Of a DNA stretch of 64,000 bases, positions 38,960 to 47,845 are shown piece by piece (the stretch's first letter is position 1; every line of letters begins with the position of its first letter). The position numbers and the translations under genes were made by a program. The notes beneath the pieces are model-generated. The model was not told where the DNA came from. It saw nothing but the letters and a program-made list of their open reading frames with translations, and ran no database searches. This DNA comes from Nocardioides donggukensis (lineage in GTDB: Bacteria > Actinomycetota > Actinomycetes > Propionibacteriales > Nocardioidaceae), in contig NZ_JACYXZ010000001.1 of the NCBI RefSeq assembly GCF_014842875.1, positions 930,001 to 994,000 of the forward strand, in the 5' to 3' direction.

Positions 38960-39679
38960 TCACCCCACGACCGGCCCGGACAGCTGGCTTCCGTCGCTGT
39001 TCCGGACGAAGCAGACGACCCGCTCGGCGTCGGTGTCGCCGGCGACCAGCGGCCGCACCTCGCGGCCGTCGTCGGTGAGCTCCTGCAGTGATGCCCCGGA
39101 GGCGGCCAGCTCGTCGACGCACGTGGCGCCGGCCGCCTCGAGATCGACCTCGCCCGACGTGGCCACCGGGTAGGTGGCGAACACCTCGGCGTCGTGGGGC
39201 TCCGTGCAGCCGACGACGTCGATGCGCTCGACGACACCGTTGGCGGCGGCGATGTCGGTGCTCACCAGGCACTCGCCGGCGGCCAGGTCGGAGATCGCGG
39301 TGCCCTCGTCCCCGTCGCCGTCCAGCAGCCACAGGGCCAGCACCGCGACCACCGCGACGACCAGCACGACCAGGACCAGCGGCAGCAGCCACCAGCGTCG
39401 CCGGCGTGGGGTGCCCGACGTGCTGGGCTCGGCGACGCTCGGTCGGCCGGGCACCTGCTGCGGCGCCTCGTGCCCCCTCCAGAGCGGCTGGGGGTGCGGG
39501 GCCGGCGCCGGGGCTGGCGCGTCAGGCTCCTCATCGGTCCCGCGGGTCTCCTCATCGGTCCCGTCGGGGTGCCGATCCGCCTCGGCGAACGGGTTCGGCG
39601 GTGGCGCCGGTGGCCCGGTCGGCGCCACGGCCACGGGCTCGCCGTACGGGCTCGGGGACGTCGGCGGCTGGTTCGACAT
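38960..39679 (-). CDS. Septum-formation-domain membrane protein
   Basis: A 239-residue protein. A proline-rich cytoplasmic N-terminus (PAPPPNPFAEADRHPDG) leads to one membrane helix near residue 105 (WWLLPLVLVVLVVAVVAVLAL). The outer domain has the same cysteine spacing as the next gene (AGECL, VGCTEPHDAEV, ATCVDEL, VVCFV). The two proteins are tandem paralogues with different membrane anchors. Start at 39679; an upstream frame extension to 39715 has no support. Confidence 0.78.
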   Translation of the reverse strand: MSNQPPTSPSPYGEPVAVAPTGPPAPPPNPFAEADRHPDGTDEETRGTDEEPDAPAPAPAPHPQPLWRGHEAPQQVPGRPSVAEPSTSGTPRRRRWWLLPLVLVVLVVAVVAVLALWLLDGDGDEGTAISDLAAGECLVSTDIAAANGVVERIDVVGCTEPHDAEVFATYPVATSGEVDLEAAGATCVDELAASGASLQELTDDGREVRPLVAGDTDAERVVCFVRNSDGSQLSGPVVG

Positions 39680-39789
39680 CGAGTGTGCTGACCTTCCGGG
39701 GCGGACACGGCTCATCGTGTTGGGATCGCTGCGCCTGCAGGCTAGCCGACACCTCCTCAGCCCCGACCCGGTCCGTCGGAAGTGTCCGG

Positions 39790-39795
39790 CATGCT
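39790..39795 (+). promoter_or_regulatory. -10 element for winged-helix gene
   Basis: CATGCT ends 6 nt before the ATG at 39802. Confidence 0.35.
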
Positions 39796-39801
39796 GGCCG
39801 C

Positions 39802-40989
39802 ATGCGCCACGTCCCCGACTCCGAGCGCCGGCACCGGATCGCCGTCCGGCACGCGATCGCGCCCGCGCACCGGGTCGCCGACGCGGTCGCCGCGACCCGG
39901 GCGATGACCGTGCTGCACGCCACGGAGCCGGCCACCGTGTACCTCTCCCTGCGGGCCCGGGTGTCCGGACTCCGGCTCGCCGACGTCGACCGCGCGCTGT
40001 ACGACGACCGCACGCTGGTCAAGCAGCTGGCGATGCGCCGGACCCTCTTCGTCTTCCCCGTCGACCTGCTGCCCGCCGCCTGGGGGAGCGCGTCCGCGCG
40101 GGTCGCGGAGCAGGAGTGGCGTCGCACGGTCAAGGACCTCGCGGCGTCCGGCGCCGCCGAGGACGCCGAGGCCCGACTCCGGGGCGGCTGCGACGCCGTG
40201 CTCGATGCCCTGACCCGCACCGGAGGTCTGAGCGCGGGCGACCTCGCCCGGGAGGCCCCCGAGGTGGCGGGTCGGATCGCGGTGGGCGTCGGCACCACCT
40301 GGGGCGGAGAGATCCCGCTGGCCCCGCGGGTGCTCACCTGCCTGGGCGCGGCCGGCCGGGTGGTGCGCGGTGGCAACGCCGGCGCCTGGCGGTCCTCGCG
40401 GCCGACGTGGACGGCGACCGCCGACTGGCTCGGCGGGCCGGGCGCGGTGCCCGAGCCCTGCCCGCCCCGCGAGGGCTACGCCGAGCTGGTACGCCGCTGG
40501 CTGGGCACCTTCGGCCCGGGCACGCTGCGCGACCTGCAGTGGTGGCTCGGCTCGACCGTCTCGGCCGCGCGGCAGGCCCTGGCCGACAACGCCGCCGTCG
40601 AGGTCTCCCTCGACCGCAGCGAGACCGGGTGGCTGCTCCCCGACGACCTGGACCGGGTGCCGGAGCCGGAGCCGTGGGCGGCGCTGCTGCCGGTGCTCGA
40701 TCCGACCGTCATGGGCTGGAAGCAGCGCGGCTTCTACCTCGGCGACCTGGAACCGCAGCTGTTCGACCGCAACGGCAACGCCGGGACCACCGCCTGGTGG
40801 GGCGGTCGCGCCGTGGGCTGCTGGCTGCAGGAGCCGGACGGCCGGGTGGTCGTGGTGCCGGTCGGCGACCCCGGCCGGGAGGCCCGCGCCGCGCTGGAGG
40901 TGGAGGCCGATCGGCTGGGGGAGTGGCTCGCGGGGGAGCGGGTCGGCACCGTCTACCCGTCCGCGCTCATGAAGCAGCGGGCCCGCTAG
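39802..40989 (+). CDS. Winged-helix DNA-binding protein, AlkZ/YcaQ-like (HTH_42)
   Basis: A 395-residue protein of the HTH_42 family, which includes the interstrand-crosslink DNA glycosylase AlkZ. Three winged-helix-like modules are expected. Recognisable blocks are YLSLRARVSGLRLADVDRAL, LVKQLAMRRTLFVFPVDLLP, LRDLQWWLGSTVSAARQAL and LPVLDPTVMGWKQRGFYL. The QxQ/QxD catalytic motif of AlkZ could not be placed with certainty, so glycosylase activity is open. It lies divergent to the septum-formation pair and 10 bp before the DUF2344 gene. Confidence 0.8.
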   Translation: MRHVPDSERRHRIAVRHAIAPAHRVADAVAATRAMTVLHATEPATVYLSLRARVSGLRLADVDRALYDDRTLVKQLAMRRTLFVFPVDLLPAAWGSASARVAEQEWRRTVKDLAASGAAEDAEARLRGGCDAVLDALTRTGGLSAGDLAREAPEVAGRIAVGVGTTWGGEIPLAPRVLTCLGAAGRVVRGGNAGAWRSSRPTWTATADWLGGPGAVPEPCPPREGYAELVRRWLGTFGPGTLRDLQWWLGSTVSAARQALADNAAVEVSLDRSETGWLLPDDLDRVPEPEPWAALLPVLDPTVMGWKQRGFYLGDLEPQLFDRNGNAGTTAWWGGRAVGCWLQEPDGRVVVVPVGDPGREARAALEVEADRLGEWLAGERVGTVYPSALMKQRAR

Positions 40990-40992
40990 CCT
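40987..40992 (+). promoter_or_regulatory. -10 element for DUF2344 gene
   Basis: TAGCCT overlaps the preceding stop codon and ends 7 nt before the GTG at 41000. Confidence 0.45.
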
Positions 40993-40999
40993 GTCCGCC

Positions 41000-41713
41000 G
41001 TGCGTGAGCAGCCCGAGCAACAGGCCCCGCCGGTCCAGCGACTCCGCGTGCGCTACGCCAAGCGTGGCCGGCTCCGTTTCACCAGCCACCGCGACTTCAG
41101 CCGCGCCTTCGAGCGCGCGGTGTTCCGGGCGAGGGTGCCGATGGCGTACTCCTCGGGCTTCAACCCGCACCCGCGGATCTCCTACGCCGGTGCCGCCCCG
41201 ACCGGGTCGGCCAGCGAGGCGGAGTACCTCGAGATCGCTCTGGCGGAGGTGGTCGACCCGGCCGGGATCCACGAGCTCCTCGCCGAGGCCCTGCCCGACG
41301 GGTTGGACGTGCTCGAGGTGGCGGTCTCGCCCGGCGGTTCGCTGGCGGACCGGCTCGAGGCCAGCGTCTGGGTCGTCGACGTGACCACGCCGCCGGCGGA
41401 GGTCCGGCCCGCGGTCGAGACGTTCCTGGCGGCCGAGGAGGTCCCGGTCGAGCGGATGACGAAGAAGGGCCTGCGCACCTTCGACGCCCGCTCGGCGGTG
41501 GTGTCGATGTCCGTGACCGACTCCGACCGGGGGGCCGCGATCCGGGTCGTGCTCCGGCACGGGGTGCCCAGCGTGCGCCCGGACGACGTACTCACCGGCC
41601 TCACCCGGCTCGCCGAGCTCGAGGTGGGTGCCGGCACCCTGCTCACCCGGCTGGCCCAGGGTCCGCTGGGTGAGGACGGGACGGTCGGCGACCCGCTGGG
41701 TCCGGCGGAGTGA
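41000..41713 (+). CDS. TIGR03936-family radical SAM-associated protein (DUF2344)
   Basis: A 237-residue protein. The motifs RLRVRYAKRGRLRFTSHRDF and GFNPHPRISYAGAAPTGSAS are the family hallmarks. Elsewhere this domain is fused to, or encoded next to, the TIGR03960 radical SAM protein, so the gene at 36341-38305 is the likely partner. The pair nearly always precedes the RNase E/G gene, as here. The reaction is unknown. GTG start from the leaderless pattern. Confidence 0.9.
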   Translation: MREQPEQQAPPVQRLRVRYAKRGRLRFTSHRDFSRAFERAVFRARVPMAYSSGFNPHPRISYAGAAPTGSASEAEYLEIALAEVVDPAGIHELLAEALPDGLDVLEVAVSPGGSLADRLEASVWVVDVTTPPAEVRPAVETFLAAEEVPVERMTKKGLRTFDARSAVVSMSVTDSDRGAAIRVVLRHGVPSVRPDDVLTGLTRLAELEVGAGTLLTRLAQGPLGEDGTVGDPLGPAE

Positions 41714-41735
41714 CCGGTTCCGGCGAGGGGTGTGC

Positions 41736-42053
41736 GATACTCCCCACAGGTCAGCGTGCCGCGGCTCGCCGCGCACGATGACCCGACGACGTCCTCGCCG
41801 CGGTCAACCAGGCCCCGGCACAGGGGGTGCAAGTCGTCACCAGACCGCGACGCGGCCGTGTCGGTGACAGCGACACGTCCCGGGAGAGATCCCGGCCCAG
41901 CGACCGCGGCAGGTGGCCCGGCCTGCGCCCGTTGACGCCCTGCGGGGGATCTCGTCGCCACCGGAAGGCTTAGCGTCATCCGCTCCCCGGGGTGGACGGC
42001 GTGGGACCAGGCCCGGGCCGACCTCGTCGTCGGTCGGGAGCCGAGGAGCACAC
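41736..42053 (+). ncRNA. Structured 5' leader of RNase E/G
   Basis: About 300 nt between a possible -10 GATACT (41736-41741) and the start codon, with no supported gene. It contains hairpin GTGTCG-N7-CGACAC at 41858-41876 and the perfect stem CCGGGA/TCCCGG closed by a GAGA (GNRA) tetraloop at 41880-41895. A copy of the tRNA-Gly 3' dodecamer is at 41975-41986. RNase E messages autoregulate through their leader in other bacteria, so a similar role is possible; it was not matched to a named RNA family. Confidence 0.45.
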
Positions 42054-45000
42054 ATGCTCGACGACGACACCAGCACCGACACCGGCACCGAGACGGGCGC
42101 CGACACCGGCGCCGACACCGGGGCCGACAGGGGGGAGCCGGCGGCGCCGGCGAAGAAGGCCCCCGCCAAGCGGGCGGCCAAGAAGGCACCCGCGGCCCGC
42201 AAGAGCGCCGCCAAGAAGACCGCGGCCCCCGCTGACGAGGCGGACACCCCGCTGCCGGAGACCTCCGCGGCCCCGACTGCGGCCCCGACCGGAGACACGT
42301 CCGGGGACACGCCGGACGCGTCGGCGGAGGAGCCGAGCCAGGCCCCGGCGAAGAAGACCGCCGCCAAGCGGACCGCGGCCAAGAAGACGGCGGCCCGCAA
42401 GAGCACCGCCGGGTCGGCCAAGAAGACCGCTCCCGCGGCCGGGTCCGAGGCCCCCGCTCCCGAGACGCCGACTCCCGAGACGCCCACCGCGGCGTCCGAG
42501 GCGCAGCCCGCCTCCGAGGCCCCGGCCTCCGCTGCCGCCGAGGGCGGCGCCCCGTCGGTCCCGCTGTTCCAGGCGCCGGAGGTGACCACCACGCCGGTTC
42601 GTCGGCGTACCCGCGGCAGGCCGGCCACCGCCGAGCAGCCCCCGGCCGAGCAGCCTGATGCCGAGGCCCCGTCCGCCGAGGAGGCCGCCACCGGGCAGGA
42701 CGAGACCGCACCCGCGACCGCGAAGAAGGCCCCGAAGAAGGCCGCGAAGAAGTCCCCGGCCACGAGCCCGGACGAGGCGCCGAGCACCGCCAAGGGCGAG
42801 GGCCAGGTCGAGGGTGGGACCCGGACCCGGGACGCCGACGAGGCTGACGCGCCCGCAGAGGGTCACGAGGGCCAAGAGGGGTCAGAGGGCTCCGAGGGCC
42901 GCTCCGGCGACTCCGACGACGCCGAGACCGGCGAGGGCAACGGCGCGCGGCGCCGGCGCCGCCGTGGCGGTCGTCGCCGTCGCAAGTCCGGCAACGGTGA
43001 CTCCGGGGACGACCGGCGCAGCGACGGGTCCGAGGGGTCGGGCCAGTCGGGCCAGTCGGGCGGGGACGACGACGGTGGGGACCAGGACTCCGAGGGCGGC
43101 GACAGCCCCGGCTCCCGGCGTCGGCGGCGCCGCCGCAGGGCAGGCGAGGACGGCGGCGACGGGCAGGACGACCCGCGCAACACCGTCACCCGGGTCCGCA
43201 AGGCCCGCAACCCCGAGGACGAGATCACCGCCGTCTCCGGGTCCACCCGCCTCGAGGCCAAGAAGCAGCGCCGCCGCGAGGGGCGCGAGGCCGGACGCCG
43301 ACGCGCCCCGATCGTGAGCGAGGCCGAGTTCCTGGCCCGCCGCGAGTCGGTCGACCGCACGATGGTGATCCGGCAGCGCGACGACCTGACCCAGATCGCC
43401 GTCCTCGAGGACAAGGTGCTGGTGGAGCACTACGTAGCCCGCGAGTCGCAGTCCTCGCTCATCGGCAACGTCTACCTCGGCCGGGTCCAGAACGTCCTTC
43501 CCTCGATGGAGGCGGCGTTCATCGACATCGGCAAGGGCCGCAACGCGGTCCTCTACGCCGGCGAGGTCAACTGGTCCGCGCTGGGCCACAAGGAGGGCCA
43601 GCCCCGCAAGATCGAGTCGGTGCTCTCCAGCGGTCAGTCCGTGCTGGTGCAGGTCACCAAGGATCCCATCGGGCACAAGGGCGCCCGGCTCTCCAGCCAG
43701 GTCAGCCTGGCCGGCCGGTTCCTGGTCTACGTCCCCGACGGCACCACCAGCGGGATCTCCCGCAAGCTCCCCGACACCGAGCGGAACCGGCTCAAGACCC
43801 TGCTCAAGGAGATCGTCCCGGACACCGCGGGCGTCATCGTGCGCACCGCCGCGGAGGGTGCCTCCGAGGAGGAGCTCACCCGCGACGTCGAGCGGCTCAA
43901 GGCCCGCTGGGAGGAGATCGAGAAGCGCGCCAAGTCCGGCAGCGGCCCGAAGCTGCTCTACGGCGAGCCCGACCTCACCCTGCGGGTGGTCCGTGACCTG
44001 TTCACCGAGGACATCGCCAAGCTGGTCGTCCAGGGCGACGACGCCTGGGACGTGGTCCACGAGTACGTCGACCAGGTCGCGCCCGACCTGGGTGAGCGGC
44101 TCGAGCGCTTCGAGCGGACCGAGGACAGCGGTGACGTGTTCGCGGCCTACCGGATCGACGAGCAGATCGCCAAGGGCATGGATCGCAAGGTCTGGCTGCC
44201 CTCGGGAGGGTCGCTGATCATCGACCGCACCGAGGCGATGACGGTGGTCGACGTCAACACCGGGAAGTTCACCGGGTCCGGCGGGAACCTCGAGGAGACC
44301 GTCACCAAGAACAACCTCGAGGCGGCCGAGGAGATGGTGCGCCAGCTCCGCCTCCGCGACATCGGCGGCATCATCGTCATCGACTTCATCGACATGGTCC
44401 TGGAGTCCAACCGCGACCTCGTGCTGCGCCGGCTGGTCGAGTGCCTCGGCCGGGACCGGACCCGGCACCAGGTCGCCGAGGTGACCTCGCTCGGCCTGGT
44501 GCAGATGACCCGCAAGCGGATCGGCACCGGGCTGCTGGAGGCGTTCTCCGAGGACTGCGAGCACTGCCAGGGTCGTGGCCTGGTGGTCCACGACATGCCC
44601 GTCGAGCCGAGGAAGGCCGACGACGACCGCCGCGGCAGCCGCCGCGGTCGTGGACGCGGCAAGGGCGAGGGCGGCAACGGCTCCGACAACGACCACGGCA
44701 ACGACAAGGACAACGGGAACGGGAACGGCAGGGGCCGGGGCACCGGCCAGTCCGGCAGCGCCGGCAGGGCGCCCTCGCCCAAGGACGTCGCCGCGGTCGC
44801 CAAGCCGGAGAACGCCGACAGGCCGCCGGCGGACGAGGCACCGACCGAGTCCCCGGCGCAGACCCCGGCCGACGAGGCCGCGCCCGCGACCCGGGTCGAC
44901 GAGAGCCCGACACAGACCCCGGCCGACGCGGAGCCGGCGACCGAGACCCCGGTCGAGGCCGAGTCGGCACCCGAGGCTGCGCCGGCTCCCGAGGCCGAGG

Positions 45001-45323
45001 CTCCCGCCGAGGCTCCTGCCGAGCCGGCACCCGAGGCTCCTCCGGCCGCCCCCAAGGTGGTCACCCGGACCCGGCGTCGCAGTGCCAGCCGTCCGGCCGG
45101 GCCCCCGCCCGGGGTCCCGACGCTGGACGAGGTCACTCCCACCTCCGGCGTGGGCAGTCCCTCCGGCAACGGCCACGTGGAGCCTGGCGTCGTCGACGTC
45201 GAGCCCGGGGTCGAGCCCTCGCCCGAGGACGTCCCCGACGTCCAGGGCGACGCCGGGACCGGAGCCGGCGACGGCGACGGGTTGCACGTCCCGATCAAGA
45301 AGAAGGGCGCCCGCAAGCGCTGA
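42054..45323 (+). CDS. rne: Ribonuclease E/G family endoribonuclease
   Basis: A 1089-residue RNase. Residues 1-430 are disordered: Thr/Asp/Gly-rich start, then repeated KKAPAKRAAKK-type lysine/alanine runs and an Arg-rich stretch. The S1 domain follows (NVYLGRVQNVLPSMEAAFID), then the 5'-sensor and the DNase I-like catalytic region with VVDVNTGKFTG and IGGIIVIDFIDM, and the zinc-link-like CEHCQGRG. The C-terminal 230 residues are again disordered, Gly/Asn- and Pro/Glu/Ala-rich. Central catalytic core with disordered arms is the actinobacterial RNase E layout. The ATG at 42054 is preceded by GAGGAG. Confidence 0.93.
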   Translation: MLDDDTSTDTGTETGADTGADTGADRGEPAAPAKKAPAKRAAKKAPAARKSAAKKTAAPADEADTPLPETSAAPTAAPTGDTSGDTPDASAEEPSQAPAKKTAAKRTAAKKTAARKSTAGSAKKTAPAAGSEAPAPETPTPETPTAASEAQPASEAPASAAAEGGAPSVPLFQAPEVTTTPVRRRTRGRPATAEQPPAEQPDAEAPSAEEAATGQDETAPATAKKAPKKAAKKSPATSPDEAPSTAKGEGQVEGGTRTRDADEADAPAEGHEGQEGSEGSEGRSGDSDDAETGEGNGARRRRRRGGRRRRKSGNGDSGDDRRSDGSEGSGQSGQSGGDDDGGDQDSEGGDSPGSRRRRRRRRAGEDGGDGQDDPRNTVTRVRKARNPEDEITAVSGSTRLEAKKQRRREGREAGRRRAPIVSEAEFLARRESVDRTMVIRQRDDLTQIAVLEDKVLVEHYVARESQSSLIGNVYLGRVQNVLPSMEAAFIDIGKGRNAVLYAGEVNWSALGHKEGQPRKIESVLSSGQSVLVQVTKDPIGHKGARLSSQVSLAGRFLVYVPDGTTSGISRKLPDTERNRLKTLLKEIVPDTAGVIVRTAAEGASEEELTRDVERLKARWEEIEKRAKSGSGPKLLYGEPDLTLRVVRDLFTEDIAKLVVQGDDAWDVVHEYVDQVAPDLGERLERFERTEDSGDVFAAYRIDEQIAKGMDRKVWLPSGGSLIIDRTEAMTVVDVNTGKFTGSGGNLEETVTKNNLEAAEEMVRQLRLRDIGGIIVIDFIDMVLESNRDLVLRRLVECLGRDRTRHQVAEVTSLGLVQMTRKRIGTGLLEAFSEDCEHCQGRGLVVHDMPVEPRKADDDRRGSRRGRGRGKGEGGNGSDNDHGNDKDNGNGNGRGRGTGQSGSAGRAPSPKDVAAVAKPENADRPPADEAPTESPAQTPADEAAPATRVDESPTQTPADAEPATETPVEAESAPEAAPAPEAEAPAEAPAEPAPEAPPAAPKVVTRTRRRSASRPAGPPPGVPTLDEVTPTSGVGSPSGNGHVEPGVVDVEPGVEPSPEDVPDVQGDAGTGAGDGDGLHVPIKKKGARKR

Positions 45324-45370
45324 GCCGCGGACGCAGGGAGACGGCAGCCGCGGTCGGACGAGGTCTCGTT

Positions 45371-45399
45371 TTGCCCCGATGCCGTCGGGTCCGTACTAT
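45371..45399 (+). promoter_or_regulatory. Promoter of rplU-rpmA
   Basis: -35 TTGCCC (45371-45376), 17-bp spacer, -10 TACTAT (45394-45399). The predicted start near 45406 leaves a leader of about 100 nt before rplU, so ribosomal-protein genes here are not leaderless. Confidence 0.65.
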
Positions 45400-45504
45400 A
45401 AACCCTCGGTGTGCATCCGCATGCCCTCCCTGCGTGGCCGCGCGCGAGCGCCCGAGCCCCAGGACCCGAGCATGAACCAGCAGGAATCGACGAAGGAGAC
45501 CGCG

Positions 45505-45807
45505 GTGTACGCGATCGTGCGCGCTGGCGCCACCCAGCAGAAGGTTGCCGTCGGCGACGTCATCGAGATCGACCAGGTCTCCACGGCCGTGGGCGAGTCG
45601 CTGAGTCTCCCGGTGGTCATGGTCGTCGACGGCGAGAAGGTCACCTCCACCGGCCTGGACAAGGCCGCCGTGACCGCCGAGGTCCTCGGCGGGACCAAGG
45701 GCCCGAAGATCATCATCCAGAAGTACAAGAACAAGACCGGCTACAAGAAGCGCATGGGCCACCGCCAGAAGTACACCCAGGTCAAAGTCCTGGACATCAC
45801 GGTCTGA
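45505..45807 (+). CDS. rplU: 50S ribosomal protein L21
   Basis: A 100-residue large-subunit protein that binds 23S rRNA. It begins VYAIVRAGATQQKVAVGDVI and ends with the KKRMGHRQKYTQVKVLDI block. The GTG at 45505 has an ideal GAAGGAG 6 nt upstream and matches the family N-terminus (usually MYAIV). An in-frame ATG at 45472 would add eleven polar residues and has a poor ribosome-binding site. The gene is followed by rpmA in the standard order. Confidence 0.96.
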   Translation: MYAIVRAGATQQKVAVGDVIEIDQVSTAVGESLSLPVVMVVDGEKVTSTGLDKAAVTAEVLGGTKGPKIIIQKYKNKTGYKKRMGHRQKYTQVKVLDITV

Positions 45808-45875
45808 CCGTCTGACCCCCTCACCTGCATCCCCACGATTTTCTCGCGGCTCGCACACAGCGAAGGACTGAACTC

Positions 45876-46130
45876 ATGGCACACAAGAAGGGCGCGGCCT
45901 CGACCAAGAATGGTCGGGACTCCAACGCGCAGCGCCTCGGCGTCAAGCGGTACGGCGGCCAGCTGGTCAACGCCGGCGAGATCATCGTCCGCCAGCGCGG
46001 CACCCACTTCCACCCCGGGAGCGGCGTCGGCCGTGGCGGCGACGACACCCTGTTCGCCCTGGTCGGGGGCGCCGTCGAGTTCGGCACCCGACGCGGGCGC
46101 CGGGTCGTCAACATCCTGCCCGGCGAGTGA
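45876..46130 (+). CDS. rpmA: 50S ribosomal protein L27
   Basis: An 84-residue protein whose flexible N-terminus reaches the peptidyl-transferase centre. Starts [16 protein letters not shown] with no N-terminal extension, so no Prp-type processing is needed. [21 protein letters not shown] is the family core. A GAAGGA site precedes the ATG. Confidence 0.97.
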   Translation: MAHKKGAASTKNGRDSNAQRLGVKRYGGQLVNAGEIIVRQRGTHFHPGSGVGRGGDDTLFALVGGAVEFGTRRGRRVVNILPGE

Positions 46131-46178
46131 CCTGAGGCAGGCACCAGCCGGCTGAGCACACGAGCCCGGCTCCACCGA

Positions 46179-46203
46179 GGGCGTCCCCGGCCTGGGGGCG
46201 CCC
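46179..46203 (+). terminator. Hairpin between rpmA and obg
   Basis: GGGCGTCCCC pairs with GGGGGCGCCC over 10 bp (one wobble) around loop GGCCT, followed by a short T-containing stretch. Probably a partial terminator that sets obg below the ribosomal-protein genes. Confidence 0.55.
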
Positions 46204-46261
46204 TTCGGCATTTGGCTCGGGCCCGGTCCGCACGACCGTCCCGACCACCGAAAGGAACCCC

Positions 46262-47845
46262 ATGGCTGTCCCGACCTTCGTCGACCGGGTGACGCTGCAC
46301 GTCGCGGCGGGACGGGGTGGCAACGGCGTCGCGTCGGTCCACCGCGAGAAGTTCAAGCCGCTGGGCGGGCCGGACGGCGGCAACGGCGGTCCCGGCGGCT
46401 CGGTGATCCTGCGGGTCGACCCCGACGTCACCACGCTCATCGACTACCACCACAGCCCCCGGCGCCGGGCCGAGCACGGTGGGCACGGGGCCGGTGGGCA
46501 CCGCAACGGCGGGCACGGCGCGGACCTGGTGCTGCCGGTGCCGGACGGCACGGTCGTGGCCGACCAGCGCGGGCGGGTGCTGGCCGACCTCGTGGGCCCG
46601 GGCACCGAGATGGTGATCGCCCGCGGCGGCCGGGGCGGCTTGGGCAACGCGGCCCTCGCCTCGTCCAAGCGCAAGGCCCCCGGCTTCGCGCTGCTCGGCG
46701 AGCCCGGTGACGAGCTCGACCTCGCGCTCGAGCTCAAGGTGGTCGCCGACATCGGCCTCGTGGGCTTCCCCAGCGCCGGCAAGTCCTCGCTGATCGCCGC
46801 GGTCTCCCGGGCCCGGCCCAAGATCGCCGACTACCCGTTCACCACGCTGGTGCCGAACCTCGGTGTGGTCCGCGCGGGGGAGACCACCTTCACCGTCGCC
46901 GACGTCCCGGGGCTGATCGAAGGGGCCGCCGAGGGACGCGGCCTCGGCCACGACTTCCTGCGGCACATCGAGCGCTGCGCCGCGCTCGTGCACGTCATCG
47001 ACACCGCCTCGATCGAGCCGGGACGCAACCCGGTCGGGGACCTGGACGTCATCGAGGACGAGCTTGCCCGCTACGGCGGCCTCGAGGACCGGCCGCGGCT
47101 GGTGGCGCTGAACAAGGTCGACGTCCCCGACGGTCGTGACATCGCCTCGTTCGTCGTCGACGAGCTCCGCGAGCGCGGGCTGCGGGTCTTCGAGGTCAGC
47201 GCCGCCTCGGGGGAGGGCCTGCGTGAGCTGTCCTTCGCGATGGCCGAGATCGTCGCCGCCGCCCGCGCCGACCGCCCGGTCGCCGAGGCGCAGCGGATCG
47301 TGCTCCGCCCCGAGTCCGTCGACGGCGGCGACTTCACCGTCAAGGAGACCGGCGAGGGCTGGCGGGTCCGGGGGGAGAAGCCGGAGCGCTGGGTCCGGCA
47401 GACCGACTTCAGCAACGACGAGGCCGTCGGCTTCCTCGCCGACCGGCTCAACCGGCTCGGGGTCGAGGAGCGGCTGCTCTCGCTGGGTGCCGTCGAGGGT
47501 GACACGGTCCTGATCGGCCACCCTGACAACGCCGTGGTCTTCGACTTCCAGCCCGGTGTCGAGGCCGGCGCGGAGATGCTCGGGCGGCGGGGCGAGGACC
47601 AGCGCTTCGACCACTCGCGGCCGGCGTCGCGGCGGCGCCGGGCCATCGACGAGGCGATGGGGGAGCGCACCGAGACCGAGACCCGGGCCGACGTCGCCCG
47701 CCGGCTCGACCGGGAGTCCCGAGGGGCCGGCGACGGGGCCGGCGACGGGGCCGGCGACGGGGCCGGCGACGGGGACACCGGGCCCAGGTCGTACGAGATC
47801 GGCTCCGCGGGCGACCCCGACCGGCTCGAGGACCCCGGAACATGA
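46262..47845 (+). CDS. obg: GTPase Obg (CgtA)
   Basis: Essential ribosome-associated GTPase, 527 residues. The glycine-rich Obg fold is at the start ([31 protein letters not shown]). The G domain has [10 protein letters not shown] (G1), [17 protein letters not shown] (G3) and NKVD (G4). The OCT domain follows near residue 345 ([20 protein letters not shown]). A 90-residue disordered, charged tail contains four GAGD repeats. It overlaps proB by ATGA. Confidence 0.97.
   Translation: MAVPTFVDRVTLHVAAGRGGNGVASVHREKFKPLGGPDGGNGGPGGSVILRVDPDVTTLIDYHHSPRRRAEHGGHGAGGHRNGGHGADLVLPVPDGTVVADQRGRVLADLVGPGTEMVIARGGRGGLGNAALASSKRKAPGFALLGEPGDELDLALELKVVADIGLVGFPSAGKSSLIAAVSRARPKIADYPFTTLVPNLGVVRAGETTFTVADVPGLIEGAAEGRGLGHDFLRHIERCAALVHVIDTASIEPGRNPVGDLDVIEDELARYGGLEDRPRLVALNKVDVPDGRDIASFVVDELRERGLRVFEVSAASGEGLRELSFAMAEIVAAARADRPVAEAQRIVLRPESVDGGDFTVKETGEGWRVRGEKPERWVRQTDFSNDEAVGFLADRLNRLGVEERLLSLGAVEGDTVLIGHPDNAVVFDFQPGVEAGAEMLGRRGEDQRFDHSRPASRRRRAIDEAMGERTETETRADVARRLDRESRGAGDGAGDGAGDGAGDGDTGPRSYEIGSAGDPDRLEDPGT
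47723..47770 (+). repeat. Tandem repeat, 4 x 12 bp in the obg tail
   Basis: Four exact copies of GGGGCCGGCGAC encoding GAGD units. Being a multiple of three, copy-number change would alter tail length without frameshift. Confidence 0.9.

Noticed and set aside
41732..41935. 67-codon plus-strand frame inside the RNase E/G leader
   Set aside because: No ribosome-binding site, no family match, and composition equals other spurious frames; hairpins explain the region better.
42882..45287. 801-codon minus-strand open frame opposite RNase E/G
   Set aside because: Gly/Leu/Val-rich shadow; the plus strand carries the S1 and catalytic motifs of RNase E/G.
45472..45504. ATG at 45472 as the rplU start
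   Set aside because: Weak ribosome-binding site, and the added eleven residues are not part of L21; GTG at 45505 has an ideal site.
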